From: Trametes villosa
Lineage: Eukaryota; Basidiomycota; Agaricomycetes; Polyporales; Polyporaceae
DNA length: 64,000 bases
Assembly (NCBI GenBank): GCA_002964805.2
Contig: PUDQ02000001.1
Span: 744,001 to 808,000, forward strand
Direction: 5' to 3'
Position numbers and translations under genes: made by a program. Shown here piece after piece: positions 12,502 through 23,508 of this stretch. The notes beneath the pieces are model-generated. The model had not been told where the DNA came from and made no database searches. It worked only from the letters and a program-made list of their open reading frames with translations. The first letter of the stretch is position 1; every line of letters begins with the position of its first letter.

Positions 12502-14946
12502 ATGCATCCATCCGATACTTCTCGCGCTGCACCTCTGCACACGACCACTCTCCCTGCTGCGCAAACTCATGACTGTGAAAAACGCGCCGAGCTTCCGCCG
12601 TCTCCTGCAACGACAACTCAATGTACAGTGTCTGTACCACAGGAACGGGCCAAGACGCGGTTAGCCTCAGCCTTCTTCGCCTACTTCGTCCTCGGCTGGG
12701 GCGATGGAGGTAAGCATGCTTGACTTTCTGACACTATACGAGTTACTCACCGGGTGTTCCACTTCCGTCCAGTGACCGGGACGCTTCTACCCCGTAAGTG
12801 CGATCCTCACCAGTGTCCCTTCGCACACGGTAACACCAGAACCTAGATTTCAAGAGTGACTTACGCCTGAGTTTCCTCTTATCATCGCTGTTCTGGGTCG
12901 CGAGTGCATCCGGGTTCGTCTCCACATCACACCAACCATCCTAAATCCTTCTGAAACCGCCCGCCATTCAGCTACGCGCTGGGCACTGTCGCCGTAGAAC
13001 ATGTCACACGGGCCCTCGGCCGGACTCGATTCTTCATTGACAGGCTCCCCGCTACGGCCGCCGTCCCCTTCCGCCGTCTCCGAGGGCTCGCGTCTGAGAA
13101 AGCGTCTTCCGCCGTGGGCTTCTCTAGATCTCGCAGCAGATTCCATACGCTAGTCTTGGCGAGCGTCTTGCATGCCGTGTTTTTCGCGATCATGGGTAGC
13201 GAAAGCGGCTTCGCAAGCATGATGATCGCCTACGTTATCTCCGCGTTCGCCAGGTCTTTCATCTCAGGTCAGCTATGCCCTTGAAACCTTGTTCCAGTAT
13301 GTATGCGCTGACACTTGCCTACGCTGGGTATTTTGCTTCAGCTACATTGTGCGTACACCATCTTTTCACTAGCAGAATGTGTGTATCTCAAATGGCTGTA
13401 GGAATGTGTATGTACCGTTCGTGTCAAAAGGTGGACTTGGCTACCTCTACGGCTTCAGCTGTACGTCTCCGTGCCTATCCCTTCTACGCTGTACTCTAAC
13501 CCTGTCCATTACCCTTCTACGCAGCCGTAGGAAGCTTCGTCGCCCCACTCGTCTGCCAGAGCATCATCGCCACCGGCATCCGCTGGGCGAACTTCTACTT
13601 CGGCTCGCTGGTGCTCTCCGCGCTCAACACATGCTTCCTCGTCTACGCCTTCTGCCCGACGAAGACGGAGCTTGCAGGCGATGCTGAGCTCGCGTGGCAG
13701 CTGCACAAGTCTGCAGCTGGTCCCGCTGCACGCGCAGATGCGGCGAGCCTTTCGATTGCGGCGGCGCCGGGAGGGTCGCCTACGAGCAGCACTGCGCCGA
13801 TACTCAAGAAGAAGGATACCCTCGGACCGCGAAGTGAGTTCCTCGGGATATTTTGGGTGTACCGGCGGTGCGACTGATCATGTAACCAGGCTATACGGCT
13901 GCGCTCAGGAATCTGCAGATGTGGGCAGCCGCGGTCTTTGCGTGTATATACAGCGGAAGGTGGGTCCCCTCCCATTCCGATGCCCGGCGTGCTAGCAGGT
14001 ATGCTGACGATAGCCGACAGTGAAAGCGCAACGCAAGGATTCGTGGGTGTCGCTGGCTGCTCGGCTTACCGCTTTTCTGAACCAACCTCCTATATCAGAT
14101 TGTCGTATATTTGCTGAGTACTAGGGTGAGTGAGCTCCTCCCTCAGCCGCCAACAGCCATCTAACCGTTGAATCATAGCATGCAAATCCCAACACAGTCG
14201 GATACGTAACCAGCGGATTCTGGGGCGGTATGGCGATCAGCCGTTGCCTCTGGGGCTACCTTGGACACATGTACGTGTGCGTCCGCGCGTTGTTCGTACA
14301 GGTTTACTGACCGTGCGATTGGGCTCTGCAGGGTTTCGTTCCGACAGCGGAAATGGATCGTCCAAGCCTGCATGTGAGTCATGGTCTTGAGTCCCAATAT
14401 CACTCCTGACCTGGCGTTCGCATGTTGTCTAGTTGTAAGCTGCTTGGCTTGCGCTCTCTTCCTTGACGTCTGACTGGAAGCCTTGTACAGTCGTCGCATT
14501 TGTCATGCATCTTGTCATCCTTCTCGTCCCATCCTTCGTGGAGAACGCCGTCTCAACAGCAATAGTTGGGGCGGTGTACGGGCCCATCTTCCCCTCCAAC
14601 CTCGCGGCCGCGCGCGATCTCCTACCCGCAGAAGTACATCTCGTATCGCTAGCAATCATGTGGGTAGTGCATTTCACTGTTATATCCTGCACACCACTCA
14701 TTAACTCTCTGTATGCTGTTGTAGAGCCGCCTGCGCGAGCTTCGGCGCTGGTGAGTACACCAGGCTGTTGGCCGGTGAGATGCGCGAAACTGACTTGTAA
14801 TCTCAGCTCTATTCCCGTTCATCGCGGGGCTGCTTACGACCGCTGTCGGAGCTCAGACCCTGCCATACATCACGATCGCACAAACGGTTACCATGTCCTG
14901 CATCTGGTTTCTGTTACCATCCCGCCTTCCAACGGCCCAAAACTAG
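12502..14946 (+). CDS. Major facilitator superfamily transporter with tiny exons
   Basis: Sixteen exons: 12502-12709, 12773-12793, 12847-12913, 12972-13267, 13342-13348, 13402-13460, 13525-13833, 13890-13959, 14021-14042, 14099-14125, 14179-14270, 14332-14373, 14433-14434, 14491-14659, 14725-14750, 14807-14946. They sum to 518 residues with consistent phase throughout. About twelve membrane segments are interrupted by a long polar loop near residue 300-325. Conserved pieces include FFAYFVLGWGDGVTG in TM1, ARSFISATLNVYV, RHANPNTVGYVTSGFWGG and a C-terminal FPFIAGLLTT segment, as in fungal general-substrate MFS proteins. Substrate is unknown. Exons of 7 nt and 2 nt are needed to keep frame and the conserved protein; both flanking intron pairs have good borders. 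The start at 12502 is the first in-frame ATG, and the polar N-terminal 65 residues are weakly supported. Confidence 0.78.
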
Positions 14947-15113
14947 GCCACGCGCCTCGATTCCAGTCTCACATATTTTCAGATTAAGTGCGGTGTAATA
15001 TGGGCAATTGCTGGTTCAGAGACAGCAGGATCTGTCATGTCATCATAGGTCCCCCTCACGATTTCCCAGATGATAGAGTAATACAGTAACGAACGTAATG
15101 AAACATCCACATC

Positions 15114-16373
15114 CTATGGTATTGTCTTCTTCGAAGGTTTATGCAGGTACGACATACTATCAAAATCTTTCGACGAAAATCTCTCCGTCTCCCGCAGCGT
15201 GCTGCTCCCGACCGTGGTCAGCTCGAACGTCTGCTCCGTGCGGAACTGGGCGTCAGGGGATCCGGCGGGAGCAGCGGCGACCTTCCCCGACAGCGCACGG
15301 CCCATCGCGACACGGAGGACGATGAGCTCAGGGTTGATACACTGCCAACACCCATGTCGGCGTCAGCAGCATTCTTTGCATCGGATCCACGGCGAGACCA
15401 CTCACCATAACCTGCGTGAGGACAGGCCTGACGAGGTTCTGCACATCACTCCCGCGCGCAACGCAGATGATAAACACGACGCCCGCGCCCGCATACGGCA
15501 GCGCGGTCTCGACGAGCATCGTCGCGACGGAGACGTACGCGGCCGCGTAGGCCTCGCCGGCGTACCACCGTGCGCGGTAGCTCATGTACACCAGCCGGCC
15601 GACGAGGAGCGACGTGAGCGTGGTGGTGAGCGCGATGGAGGCGGAGAAATAGGGGACGGTGAAGCGGGTGGGGTTTCCGTGGAGGATGCCGAGGGTGGGC
15701 TGGGCGAGTTGAACGACTGTGAGGATGGACATCGCTGGGATGCAGGGTTAGGCGCGGGGAGTGTGTAGCGAGAGATGGACGGGGGACGTACCGGTGGATA
15801 CCATGTATAATAATGCGGGCAATAGTACGACAAACACACGCTTGTTCCACAATATGTACGTTCTCCAAAGCTTCGCCAAATCATGAGCAACCCAGCAAGC
15901 TCTCCTAGCAGACAGCGGACGTACGAGGAGCCCGTCGGCCAAGAACACACAAACGATATACGACACGCTGCCGACCACCTTTACCGCGACCTCCGTGTGC
16001 GCCGCAAGCCACGCGTTCGGTCCGCCGGGGAACGCGCGGTTGTCAACGAACATGAGCTGCAGCAGGCGGGTATCGCATGCGAGGGTGATCGTCCCGAGCA
16101 CGAACGTCGTGCACACGTAGGCGACGAGCCCGAGGCTGACCCGCGTCCGGCGCCGTACAGCCTGGGGCAGAATGAAGTACAGACACTGCGAGAACACCGC
16201 GACATGTACACCTACACATCACCACCGTCCTTGTGAGCTTGTGCGCGCCGGTTTCGCTGTAATCGGTGGTGCTCACCGAACGTGACCGCGCCAAGGACAG
16301 CTCCGACAAGGTTCGACCTCTCGAGCCAGAGGTCCGCCGGTGTCTCGCCCGGCGGCGCGTACAGAGAGGGCAT
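15114..16373 (-). CDS. Basidiomycete seven-TM membrane protein
   Basis: Five exons (16277-16373, 15925-16211, 15792-15870, 15406-15734, 15114-15341) encode 339 residues. Seven hydrophobic segments are separated by short loops, and the tail of about 70 residues is polar. Marker pieces such as LERSNLVGAVLGAVTFG, MFVDNRAFPGGPNAW, RTYILWNKR and QVMCINPELIVLR are hallmarks of a large lineage-expanded membrane family of agaricomycetes whose function is not established; a receptor-like role is only inference from topology. One 54-nt intron (15871-15924) is stop-free in frame, but removing it restores the family spacing GLLLWRTYILWNK. The gene converges with the MFS gene, 167 bases apart. Confidence 0.82.
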
Positions 16374-17278
16374 GAGGGACGCAATGTCCAGCGTAGTGCG
16401 GGGGACGCACAGTAGCCGTGTTGCGCCGTGGAAGGCCCATCCTCCCCCGCGTATATATACCGCTGCGCCAATCTGCCAAGATGTCGTGATATTCGCGACT
16501 CTGATCCTGCCGCGGCCGGCCGACGCGGGGGGCGAGGAGTAGCTGCGAATTGAGGACGTGCGACGCCTGTCCGGAACTCGGGGGAGGCGGTGGTTCGTGC
16601 AGATTCTTCCCGCGCGGACGTCCTGTATGGGCGCGCGCCTTGTGAATTTGCTATCCCGCAGACAGTTCAACAGGAGACGTTTGACGGTGCTGAGCATTTT
16701 TGATTTGCCAGGCACGCAGTATGGGGATCTGCGCAAGGATCATCCCTAAGCTTTGCCCTTTGATTACAAGTTTCAGCACGGACGCCCAGTCGGTGTCAGC
16801 CACCACGTACACACCTGAACTAACTCTGGACAAAGACGTTTGAAGGAGTGTCTAGAGCGATACGGCATAGTGGCATGGAGAGTACATCGTCGTACAGAAC
16901 TCTAAATGTGTTGTCTGGTCATTGGGATGGATGATCAGCACACACTATAGATGAACAGGCTGCGGACTGCACACACCTGCGGAGCCGTCTTTCCGGCGTA
17001 ACGGATTGAAGGAAGCCTTGAGGTCTGCGGAGGAACTCACCTTACGGTCCGCGGTTTTGAGGTGTAGTTCGAGTTGCCACCCAATGAGCAGACGGAAGCC
17101 ACGTGAAACGAATACATAGAGTACAAGAGCGAGATGTGTGGTATCCAGAACACCGGGGGAGGCCAACAATAGCTAATGGAGATGCTGTACAAATCAAAGA
17201 CGATAGCATGGATAAATATCCCTGCCTGGGCGGTCCAGTGAGAGATGCGAGATGTAGCGGAGCAACGCGCGCGATGCG
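16374..17278. other. Intergenic, seven-TM to SGF11
   Basis: About 900 bases upstream of the seven-TM gene and downstream of SGF11, both on the minus strand. No supported coding sequence or RNA gene. Confidence 0.45.
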
Positions 17279-18896
17279 TCAGTCGCTGTCAGTGTCGGTG
17301 GAGGAGCCCGTCTCCTCTCCTTCCACATCTGCGGCATCCCCTGGAGTGAGCGGGCGTCCAATCAGGGGAAAGGAGGATGACATACCAACGAGGTAGTCTG
17401 TGTCCGGCATTCTAATGATGGGCACTGGGGGCGGTGGGCGAGGCGGACTGGGCAAGCGGGCAGGTGCGCCGCCGCGTCCCTTGCCATTGGCCTGCTTCGT
17501 CTTGATCTTCGCGTTGCTGATGGCAGGGCTCTGCATGACGGACGCTTGCGTCGAGATGGAGCGTGCGGGGGAAGACAGCCGCGTTTGGGACTCGGGGGAG
17601 GAGGACCGCTGCTCTCTCTGGAACGAGGAGGCAATCGACGATTCTCGCAGCTTTGATGGGATGCGCGCTGTAGAAGACGGGACGGGCAGAAGCTGCAAGA
17701 ACACTGCGTCAGCACGTGCTAGCAGTGGACGGGCTGGGTTACTGACATTGGAAGACATGTCGGCTTCCGTCTTCACCCTGTTTACAGCTGTGCCTGCAGT
17801 TACGATTTGTTGAGTCGTATCACGAGTAGTGCCCGAAATGCAACTCACCTGTCGTCTTCTGCTTTTTCGACTTCTTCGCCGGGGATATAGAAGGAGAACC
17901 ATTCTGCAAAAACGCTTGAGCCACCAGGCACATCACACGAACAACACACGACCTACCCGTTTCCCATTCGAGTTGAGCGTCCCGTCATCTGCAAGTCGCG
18001 CTCATCAATATCCCGAACCCCTCGAGGTCACACGCGCGAATGACGCACCCGTCTTCTTCCCCTTCGCCTTCCCTTTGCCCTTCGCGGGCGGGGCCTTCCC
18101 GCCGCCGCCGCCGCCGTCATCGGAGAGATGGCCGGCCTCGGACGCCAGCCGCGGGGACGCGGACTTGCCGACCTCGCTGCCCATCTTCGACTTCGCGGTC
18201 GCGTTCCGCGCCGCGCCGCGCCTGTTCCCGATCCCCATGCAGCTGCTCAAGTGCGTCGCATACCTGTTGGATGCGATCTATGCACCAGACGCCCGGCAAG
18301 CAGCGCCAATGAAGCGTGAGCACGCGCGCAAGCAGGAATGTGGAGGGGAGGAGCGCACCTCGCGCTTGCACTCGAGACATGCCAGGTAGACGGTGCCGTC
18401 CCTAGTGGTGCCGTTCACGGGCGTATTCGCCCCCGTGCCCTGCGGGCTGTTCGTATCCCCGTTCGGGGTGGGTATCCTGGACGCGCTCGCGTTGGACGGC
18501 CCAGGCACATGGACTAGCAGAGCAGACACGGTTCATCCGCCGCTCATCCTATGACTATACGGCGCGCGCACTGACCTGCATTGCACCTGAGACGTTCATT
18601 TCTACGTAAGCAAGCGTCTCGCGCGGGGTAGGAGTATATGGCGAGGCATACCTGGTACCACAGACGTCGCAGACAGCCCGCGCGCGGGCGACCTCCTTGT
18701 GCGACTGCTGCACGACGTCCATGAGGATCTCCTCGAGCATCGCCGAGAAGATAGTCGAACTCTGTCGCGACCACCCACCGCACGCACGCACGCCCACAAC
18801 CCTGCAGTCAGCACCCCATACTCATACACGCGCACCAGAAAACAAGGACAGACTCACGAGCTCGGCGACGGCCTCATCGCGCTCTCGTTTCGGCAT
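17279..18896 (-). CDS. SGF11: SAGA-associated factor 11, SAGA deubiquitinase module
   Basis: Ten exons (18858-18896, 18652-18761, 18576-18586, 18359-18513, 18049-18277, 17958-17989, 17849-17903, 17747-17793, 17386-17692, 17279-17328) encode 344 residues. The N-terminal helix (IFSAMLEEILMDVVQQSHKE) should bind the Ubp8/Sus1 lobe, and VCDVCGTRC follows. The SGF11 zinc finger is YLACLECKREIASNRYATHLSSC, shown here as CLEC near residue 102 and the H-x-x-x-C end near residue 119. Sgf11 anchors the H2B deubiquitinase Ubp8 to SAGA and the nucleosome. An exon of 11 nt (18576-18586) completes TRCNA. The tail beyond the finger is long, basic then Ser/Pro-rich, and much longer than yeast Sgf11. The final 57-nt intron is in frame and stop-free, so its removal is less certain. 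Confidence 0.85.
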
Positions 18897-19387
18897 TGGA
18901 GCACTCGCGGCGCGGGACGAGCATGCACTGCTGGCGACGACCGCCTAGCGCGTGTCGCGGGTGCAGCGGGCGGGTGGGCGAGGGCGGGCTGGCGGAGGTG
19001 TGGCACTTGCAAGGCACTTGGGAGAGGTGTGGCAGTCGTTGGCGCGTATGCGCTCGCTCACCGATCGTGCTCCCGGGGGTCGGGACGCGTCCGGCCACGT
19101 GGGGCCCAATAAAGAGCGGTGCTGCGTACAAAGCCTCCCTGAGCGCCCGCCTCTCGCGAGCGGGGAACGGGAACGCAAGTCGTGTCTAGCATTTCTATGT
19201 CGTTACGCGTGAACAGGTCGTCAACGAACAGCAAGCCCGGGCAAGGTACTATCCATCTCATATAGCATGCGACAGGTTACTGGGATCCAAACTAAGGTAT
19301 CGGGGAACCAAGATGATATTATCCACCCATATGCAACCGCCCATCCACGCTAGCGCTTCGCCACCTATAAAGCGGCCCTTTCGCCTC
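18897..19387. other. Intergenic, SGF11 to CBS/PB1 gene
   Basis: About 490 bases with SGF11 promoter sequence at the left and the CBS/PB1 gene 3' end at the right. Nothing else recognised. Confidence 0.45.
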
Positions 19388-22366
19388 CTATCTTGTGAGG
19401 CGCGAGATCGTGAACACGCCCAGGATGACCGCAGCGAGCGCGCCGATGCTCGCGGGGAGCAGCAGGTCCTTCGGGATGCCCATGACCAGCTCCGGCTCGG
19501 CAGGCGGCGGGGGCGCAGCGTACGGTGGGGGCGCGTACGGGCTCGGGAGCGCGATCGCGGGCGGGGGCGTCGCGACCACGACCTCCGTCTTCTCGACCTC
19601 CTTCATCTCCTGCGCGGCCGCTTGCGCAACTGCTTCGGCCTGCGCGGCGCTCTTCTCCGCCATGACGTCGGCCCAGCCGCGCCCACCCTGGATAAAGAGC
19701 ACGACGCGGTCGATCTTCGACGCGCGTGCGATCTTCACCGCGTCGCTCACGTCCGTGTCCGACGTGATAAGCACGATGTCCCCGTCCTCGTCCGTGTACG
19801 ACAGCGTGAAGTCAGTGGGGTCCGGCGGCGGCTCGGCTAGGTCGGCGCTCTTGTAGCCCGTAAAGAATGGGTCCGTCGCGAGCTTCCCCGACACGATCTC
19901 CCGCAAAATCTCGACATTGTCGTGGCGTGCCTGGAACCGGTGCGTGCGGCCACTGGGCGTGCGGAACTTGAACACATAGGTGCCGTCGTCCACAGGCGGG
20001 ATGGGGGCAGGAGGCCCGAGGACAGACGGGTGCTGCTCGCCGTTCTTGGGGTACCCGGCGAGCGCGGACTCCTGGTCGTCGTCAACAACGGAGGCCGAGT
20101 CGTTGGGGTGAACCTCCGAGTGGGGGGACTGGACCAGGTGCGACTGGCTGCGGGAGAAGCGGCGCGACTGGGAGTGGGTGTCCGTCTGGTAGTGGGAGCC
20201 GGACAGCATCGACTCGGTGTCTTCATTAGCACCAAGCGAGTCGAAGAAGCGTCCCCACATAGGGCCGCCCTCCGCGTCGGTCTCTCCAGCAGTTTCAGTG
20301 CTCATCGCGTTCATCTGCGACGAAGCGTCAGTTTAATGTATTGACTGAGCATACTTCGCTGCTTACCTGCTCCAGAGTAGCATATGTCAACTTGAGGACA
20401 TCCACGATAGCGACCAAACGGCCGTCGGTCTCAACAACGGGAATGTTGAGGTAATGACCGTCTATGGTAAATGCGTTAAACAGGTCCACCTAAGGAATAT
20501 ATCCTGTCACTCACTGTGCATCTTCTTCAGCGCGTCGTGGATTGTCATCGTCGGCGGCGCAGTGTCCGGGTGCGGCGTCATCACCCGCACAACGCTACAC
20601 CGCGTCGCGTCCAAGCCCGCTGCAATAACGCGCAGCACAATATCCTTGCTCGTGAAGATGCCCGCAATCTTCGGCGCGCCCGCCTGACCAGGCGCGGCAG
20701 GTTCCATCACGCACACCGCGGTCGTCCGGCGCTCCTTCATGAGCTTCGCCACGTCCCGCACCGTGGTCTTCGGCCCAACCGTCGCGGGCTGCGTGCGCGA
20801 GTCCATGACAGTCGTGAGGTCCGGGAGCGCGGTCTTCTCGCGCAGCGCCTCGACGTAGGAAAGCATCGCGGCAGCCTGGGGGTTTGCGCCGAGGCCCGCG
20901 CCGAGCTCGGATTGAACACCAGCGAGGGCGCTGTAGAGCTTCTCGGAGGCGGAGGAGCTGCGCTCGACCTTGTCGAGGGCCTCGTGGAAGACCTTGGTAA
21001 TGTCGAGAAGTCCGACGACGTTGCCCTCCTCGTTGCAGACGGGCTATGATTGTCTTTGGTTAGTTGACGGGAAGTGTGCTTAGGCTGATAGGACTCACCA
21101 AATGCCTGAAGTGCTTCTGGACCATCAACTGGAGAGCCTCCGTCGCACTGGTGGTATCCCGAGTGACCATGGGGTTGCGGGTCATGATCTGGCTGACCGG
21201 GGTGATGTGCGGGTCCAAGCCCTCCGCAGAGACCTGCTCGACATGAGCACAGCGACGCGAAGTTGAAAGTTATCGCACGTACCCTGTACGCTAGATCCTT
21301 AGCGGTGAAAATCCCGCTCAGGCCTTCATCGTCGTCCACGACCAACACACAGTCCGTCCGCTTCGCCGCGCACAGCTGGCTCGCCTCAGACACGGTAATG
21401 TTCTCGGGCACGGTCAGCGCGGGGCTGGGCTTGAGCGCCGCGACGGTGCCCTTCTGCACATTCGGCTTGTCCCTGCGGCGACGCCCGCCGCCGCCGCTCT
21501 GGAGCTGCGTGGTCGAGATCGTGCGCTTGCGGGAGAGCTCGGATTCGATCTTCTTGCGGATCGCCTGCACATACGGGCCGTCAGCACGGCTCTGCTGGCG
21601 GAGGGGGGTACGCTGCCTCGAGGGAGAGTGTGGCTGCGGCTGCGCATGCGCGAAAGTGCGCTCGGGGGCGAGCGGGGACGGGGAGGTGGGCGTCGAGGAC
21701 ATCGCGCCGCATACACGTGTATACCGCCCGGCGCATGAGGTATGACCGCATTCGAAGCGGCTCCTCGCCCGTCCCGTGGCATCAACACCCGAGGGCGTCC
21801 TGTCGCTTTAAGCCGGCATTCCGCGGAACATGTTACGCAGAACAACGAAGGTCACTGCGCTTAGGTCTGTCGACGCTGCCGGCAAGGCGCCCGCACGCTG
21901 CGCCGCCCCTTGCGCCGCCGCGCCCTGCTACTGACACACTGGGGCATCGTTTGAGCAACCCAGCAGCCAGTCAGACCAATGCGGGTCGGGCTTGCAACGG
22001 CCTTGGAGCCCACTTGAGGTGCGTGGACCAGGGCAAGGGCGGGCAGGGATGCGCATATCTCGCGCGCACCTCGTCAGCGTCGGTGTCGAGCAGCCCAAGC
22101 GAGCAGCGAGCAGCACTCTGCGCGCGTAGGGGACTTGTCCCATCTAGTTCACTTGTTGATGACCACGCGGCCTGGGAACCTTCGTCTGTTCTGCACAACA
22201 CGTTCCCCCGAACGCCTGGTCCAGCGGACCGGACTTTCTGCGACAGCCTGAACTAGCGCAAACGCGCTCCCCCGGGGTACGGAGAAGGAAGGGAGCTGAC
22301 ACGCACCTCGTCGCGCCTGCTCTGCTTCTTGCGGGTGTCCGCGGGGGAGCCGGACAGGGTAGACAT
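19388..22366 (-). CDS. CBS and PB1 domain protein with C-terminal membrane anchor
   Basis: Exons 22307-22366, 21283-21564, 21099-21233, 20515-21043, 20367-20461 and 19388-20314 encode 675 residues. Four CBS motifs lie at about 65-365, for example VSEASQLCAAKRTDCVLVVD and VRDVAKLMKERRTTAVCVM. A PB1 domain follows (TYVFKFRTPSGRTHRF near 460 and an acidic YTDEDGDIVLITSD loop), and a hydrophobic segment (LLLPASIGALAAVILGVF) lies at the end. This order matches fungal proteins related to S. pombe Mug70; CBS pairs usually sense adenosyl nucleotides and PB1 domains mediate pairing with partners. The first exon is separated by a 742-nt intron, justified by the junction RRDE|AIRKKIESELSRKR. An alternative start is the ATG at 21702, giving a different N terminus. 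Confidence 0.85.
21565..22306 (-). other. Unusually long first intron of the CBS/PB1 gene
   Basis: This 742-nt stretch is over ten times the local intron length. It also carries an in-frame ATG at 21702 that would lead straight into exon 2 without splicing, so it may hold a second promoter and an alternative first exon. Confidence 0.5.
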
Positions 22367-22852
22367 GGACGCGTTGGTGTGGTGGCGAGAAGGTGGCAGG
22401 GGCGAGAGGGCGCGGTCTGCAGGGAAGGGGATGGGGGAGGCTGCGTCACGGGGAGCGCCTGCGCCGCGGGAGTAGGAGGGAGAGCTGGCTGGGACAGGGA
22501 TTCGGGACATCGACCAAGCTCGCTCGATGTGCTGCAGAGCCCGCCAGCGACGCGGCGAACCCGAAACACCTCCTTCACCCCGGCGCCTGTTTTTCCCTGT
22601 TTGGTCCGAGCGGCTATCCCCCACGTCGGGTTGTGTATTCCGCACACTTTGTCAAGAATTTTCAAGAATCCAGCATCATAGCATACAGTTACAATATACA
22701 GCACAAGGCACTACAGGTACACGAACAAATTAGGGAGAACATCCAAAGGGAAGAGAATCATTGGCAGCCGCTATTCCGCCACTTCGTCAGCCACAGTATC
22801 ATGCCAGCCTCGATCAACCTGGGACTCACGTCAGTTCATGCAGTCCAGCCGC
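22367..22852. other. Intergenic, CBS/PB1 to small hydrophobic gene
   Basis: About 490 bases with the CBS/PB1 promoter on the left and the 3' end of the 100-residue protein gene on the right. No further feature. Confidence 0.45.
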
Positions 22853-23218
22853 TCAAGCGATACGCTTCCCAGACCGGGTCCGACTCCCGCCGGCGCGGTG
22901 AGTGTACCAGTAGTACAGCCCGCCGATCAGGGCTACGGCGAAGAAGTTGGCTGACGGGGGTAAACCACCATGATCAGCCACAGCGCCTCCGAACAACGGC
23001 TGACAATGCTTACCAGCGACGAAGCCGACGACGCCCTGGAACAGGTTCGCCGCAAAGGCAATGAGGGTCTGGACCAGCTGGAGCACGCTCCCGACGAGCT
23101 CCTGCACGAGTGCGAATATGGCCTGGAAAACGGCGAGCAGCGAGTTCAGCAGCGACGCGCCGATGGCGGCGAGCGACTGCAGAAGGTTTCCGACGGCGGA
23201 GGAGACAGAGGTAGACAT
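22853..23218 (-). CDS. Small hydrophobic protein, 100 residues, unknown
   Basis: Two exons, 23014-23218 and 22853-22950. Residues 1-68 are almost entirely small and aliphatic with Gln, forming long amphipathic or membrane helices (SAVGNLLQSLAAIGASLLN, LVQTLIAFAANLFQGVVGF). Residues 70-85 make a second hydrophobic segment, VALIGGLYYWY, and the C terminus is basic. The start at 23218 is the second in-frame ATG and was preferred because the preceding 22 residues are hydrophilic and unlike the rest. The 63-nt intron is in frame and stop-free, but has good GTAAGC and CAG borders. I do not recognise the family; a small organelle or ER membrane protein is a guess. Confidence 0.65.
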   Translation of the reverse strand: MSTSVSSAVGNLLQSLAAIGASLLNSLLAVFQAIFALVQELVGSVLQLVQTLIAFAANLFQGVVGFVAGKHCQPLFGGAVADHGGLPPSANFFAVALIGGLYYWYTHRAGGSRTRSGKRIA

Positions 23219-23508
23219 CTTCGTGTGATAGTTTGGTGGGAGTAGAGCAGATGCAGAGGAGTGGTGTTTGGTACTCCTGTTCATCGTGCGGGGCGTTCTT
23301 ATACCTCTAGACGCGTGACGTCATTAGCGCGGGAGGAGTGCTGAGGAGCGACCGACCCCTGCGCAAGGGCCCCATAGCCATGCTGCGATGCGTATGTCGT
23401 GATAATAAAACATATCATTGCGGTCGTTTCTATCGTCCCACCCACAGCAGTGTTCAAGCAGAATTCAAGACAGGCCTAGGGTAAGATGACACTCAGCGCA
23501 GCGCCCGC

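Noticed and set aside
18005..18250. Separate small gene starting MSSCMGIGNRR
   Set aside because: This is an internal exon of SGF11; the preceding splice supplies the first half of its zinc finger.
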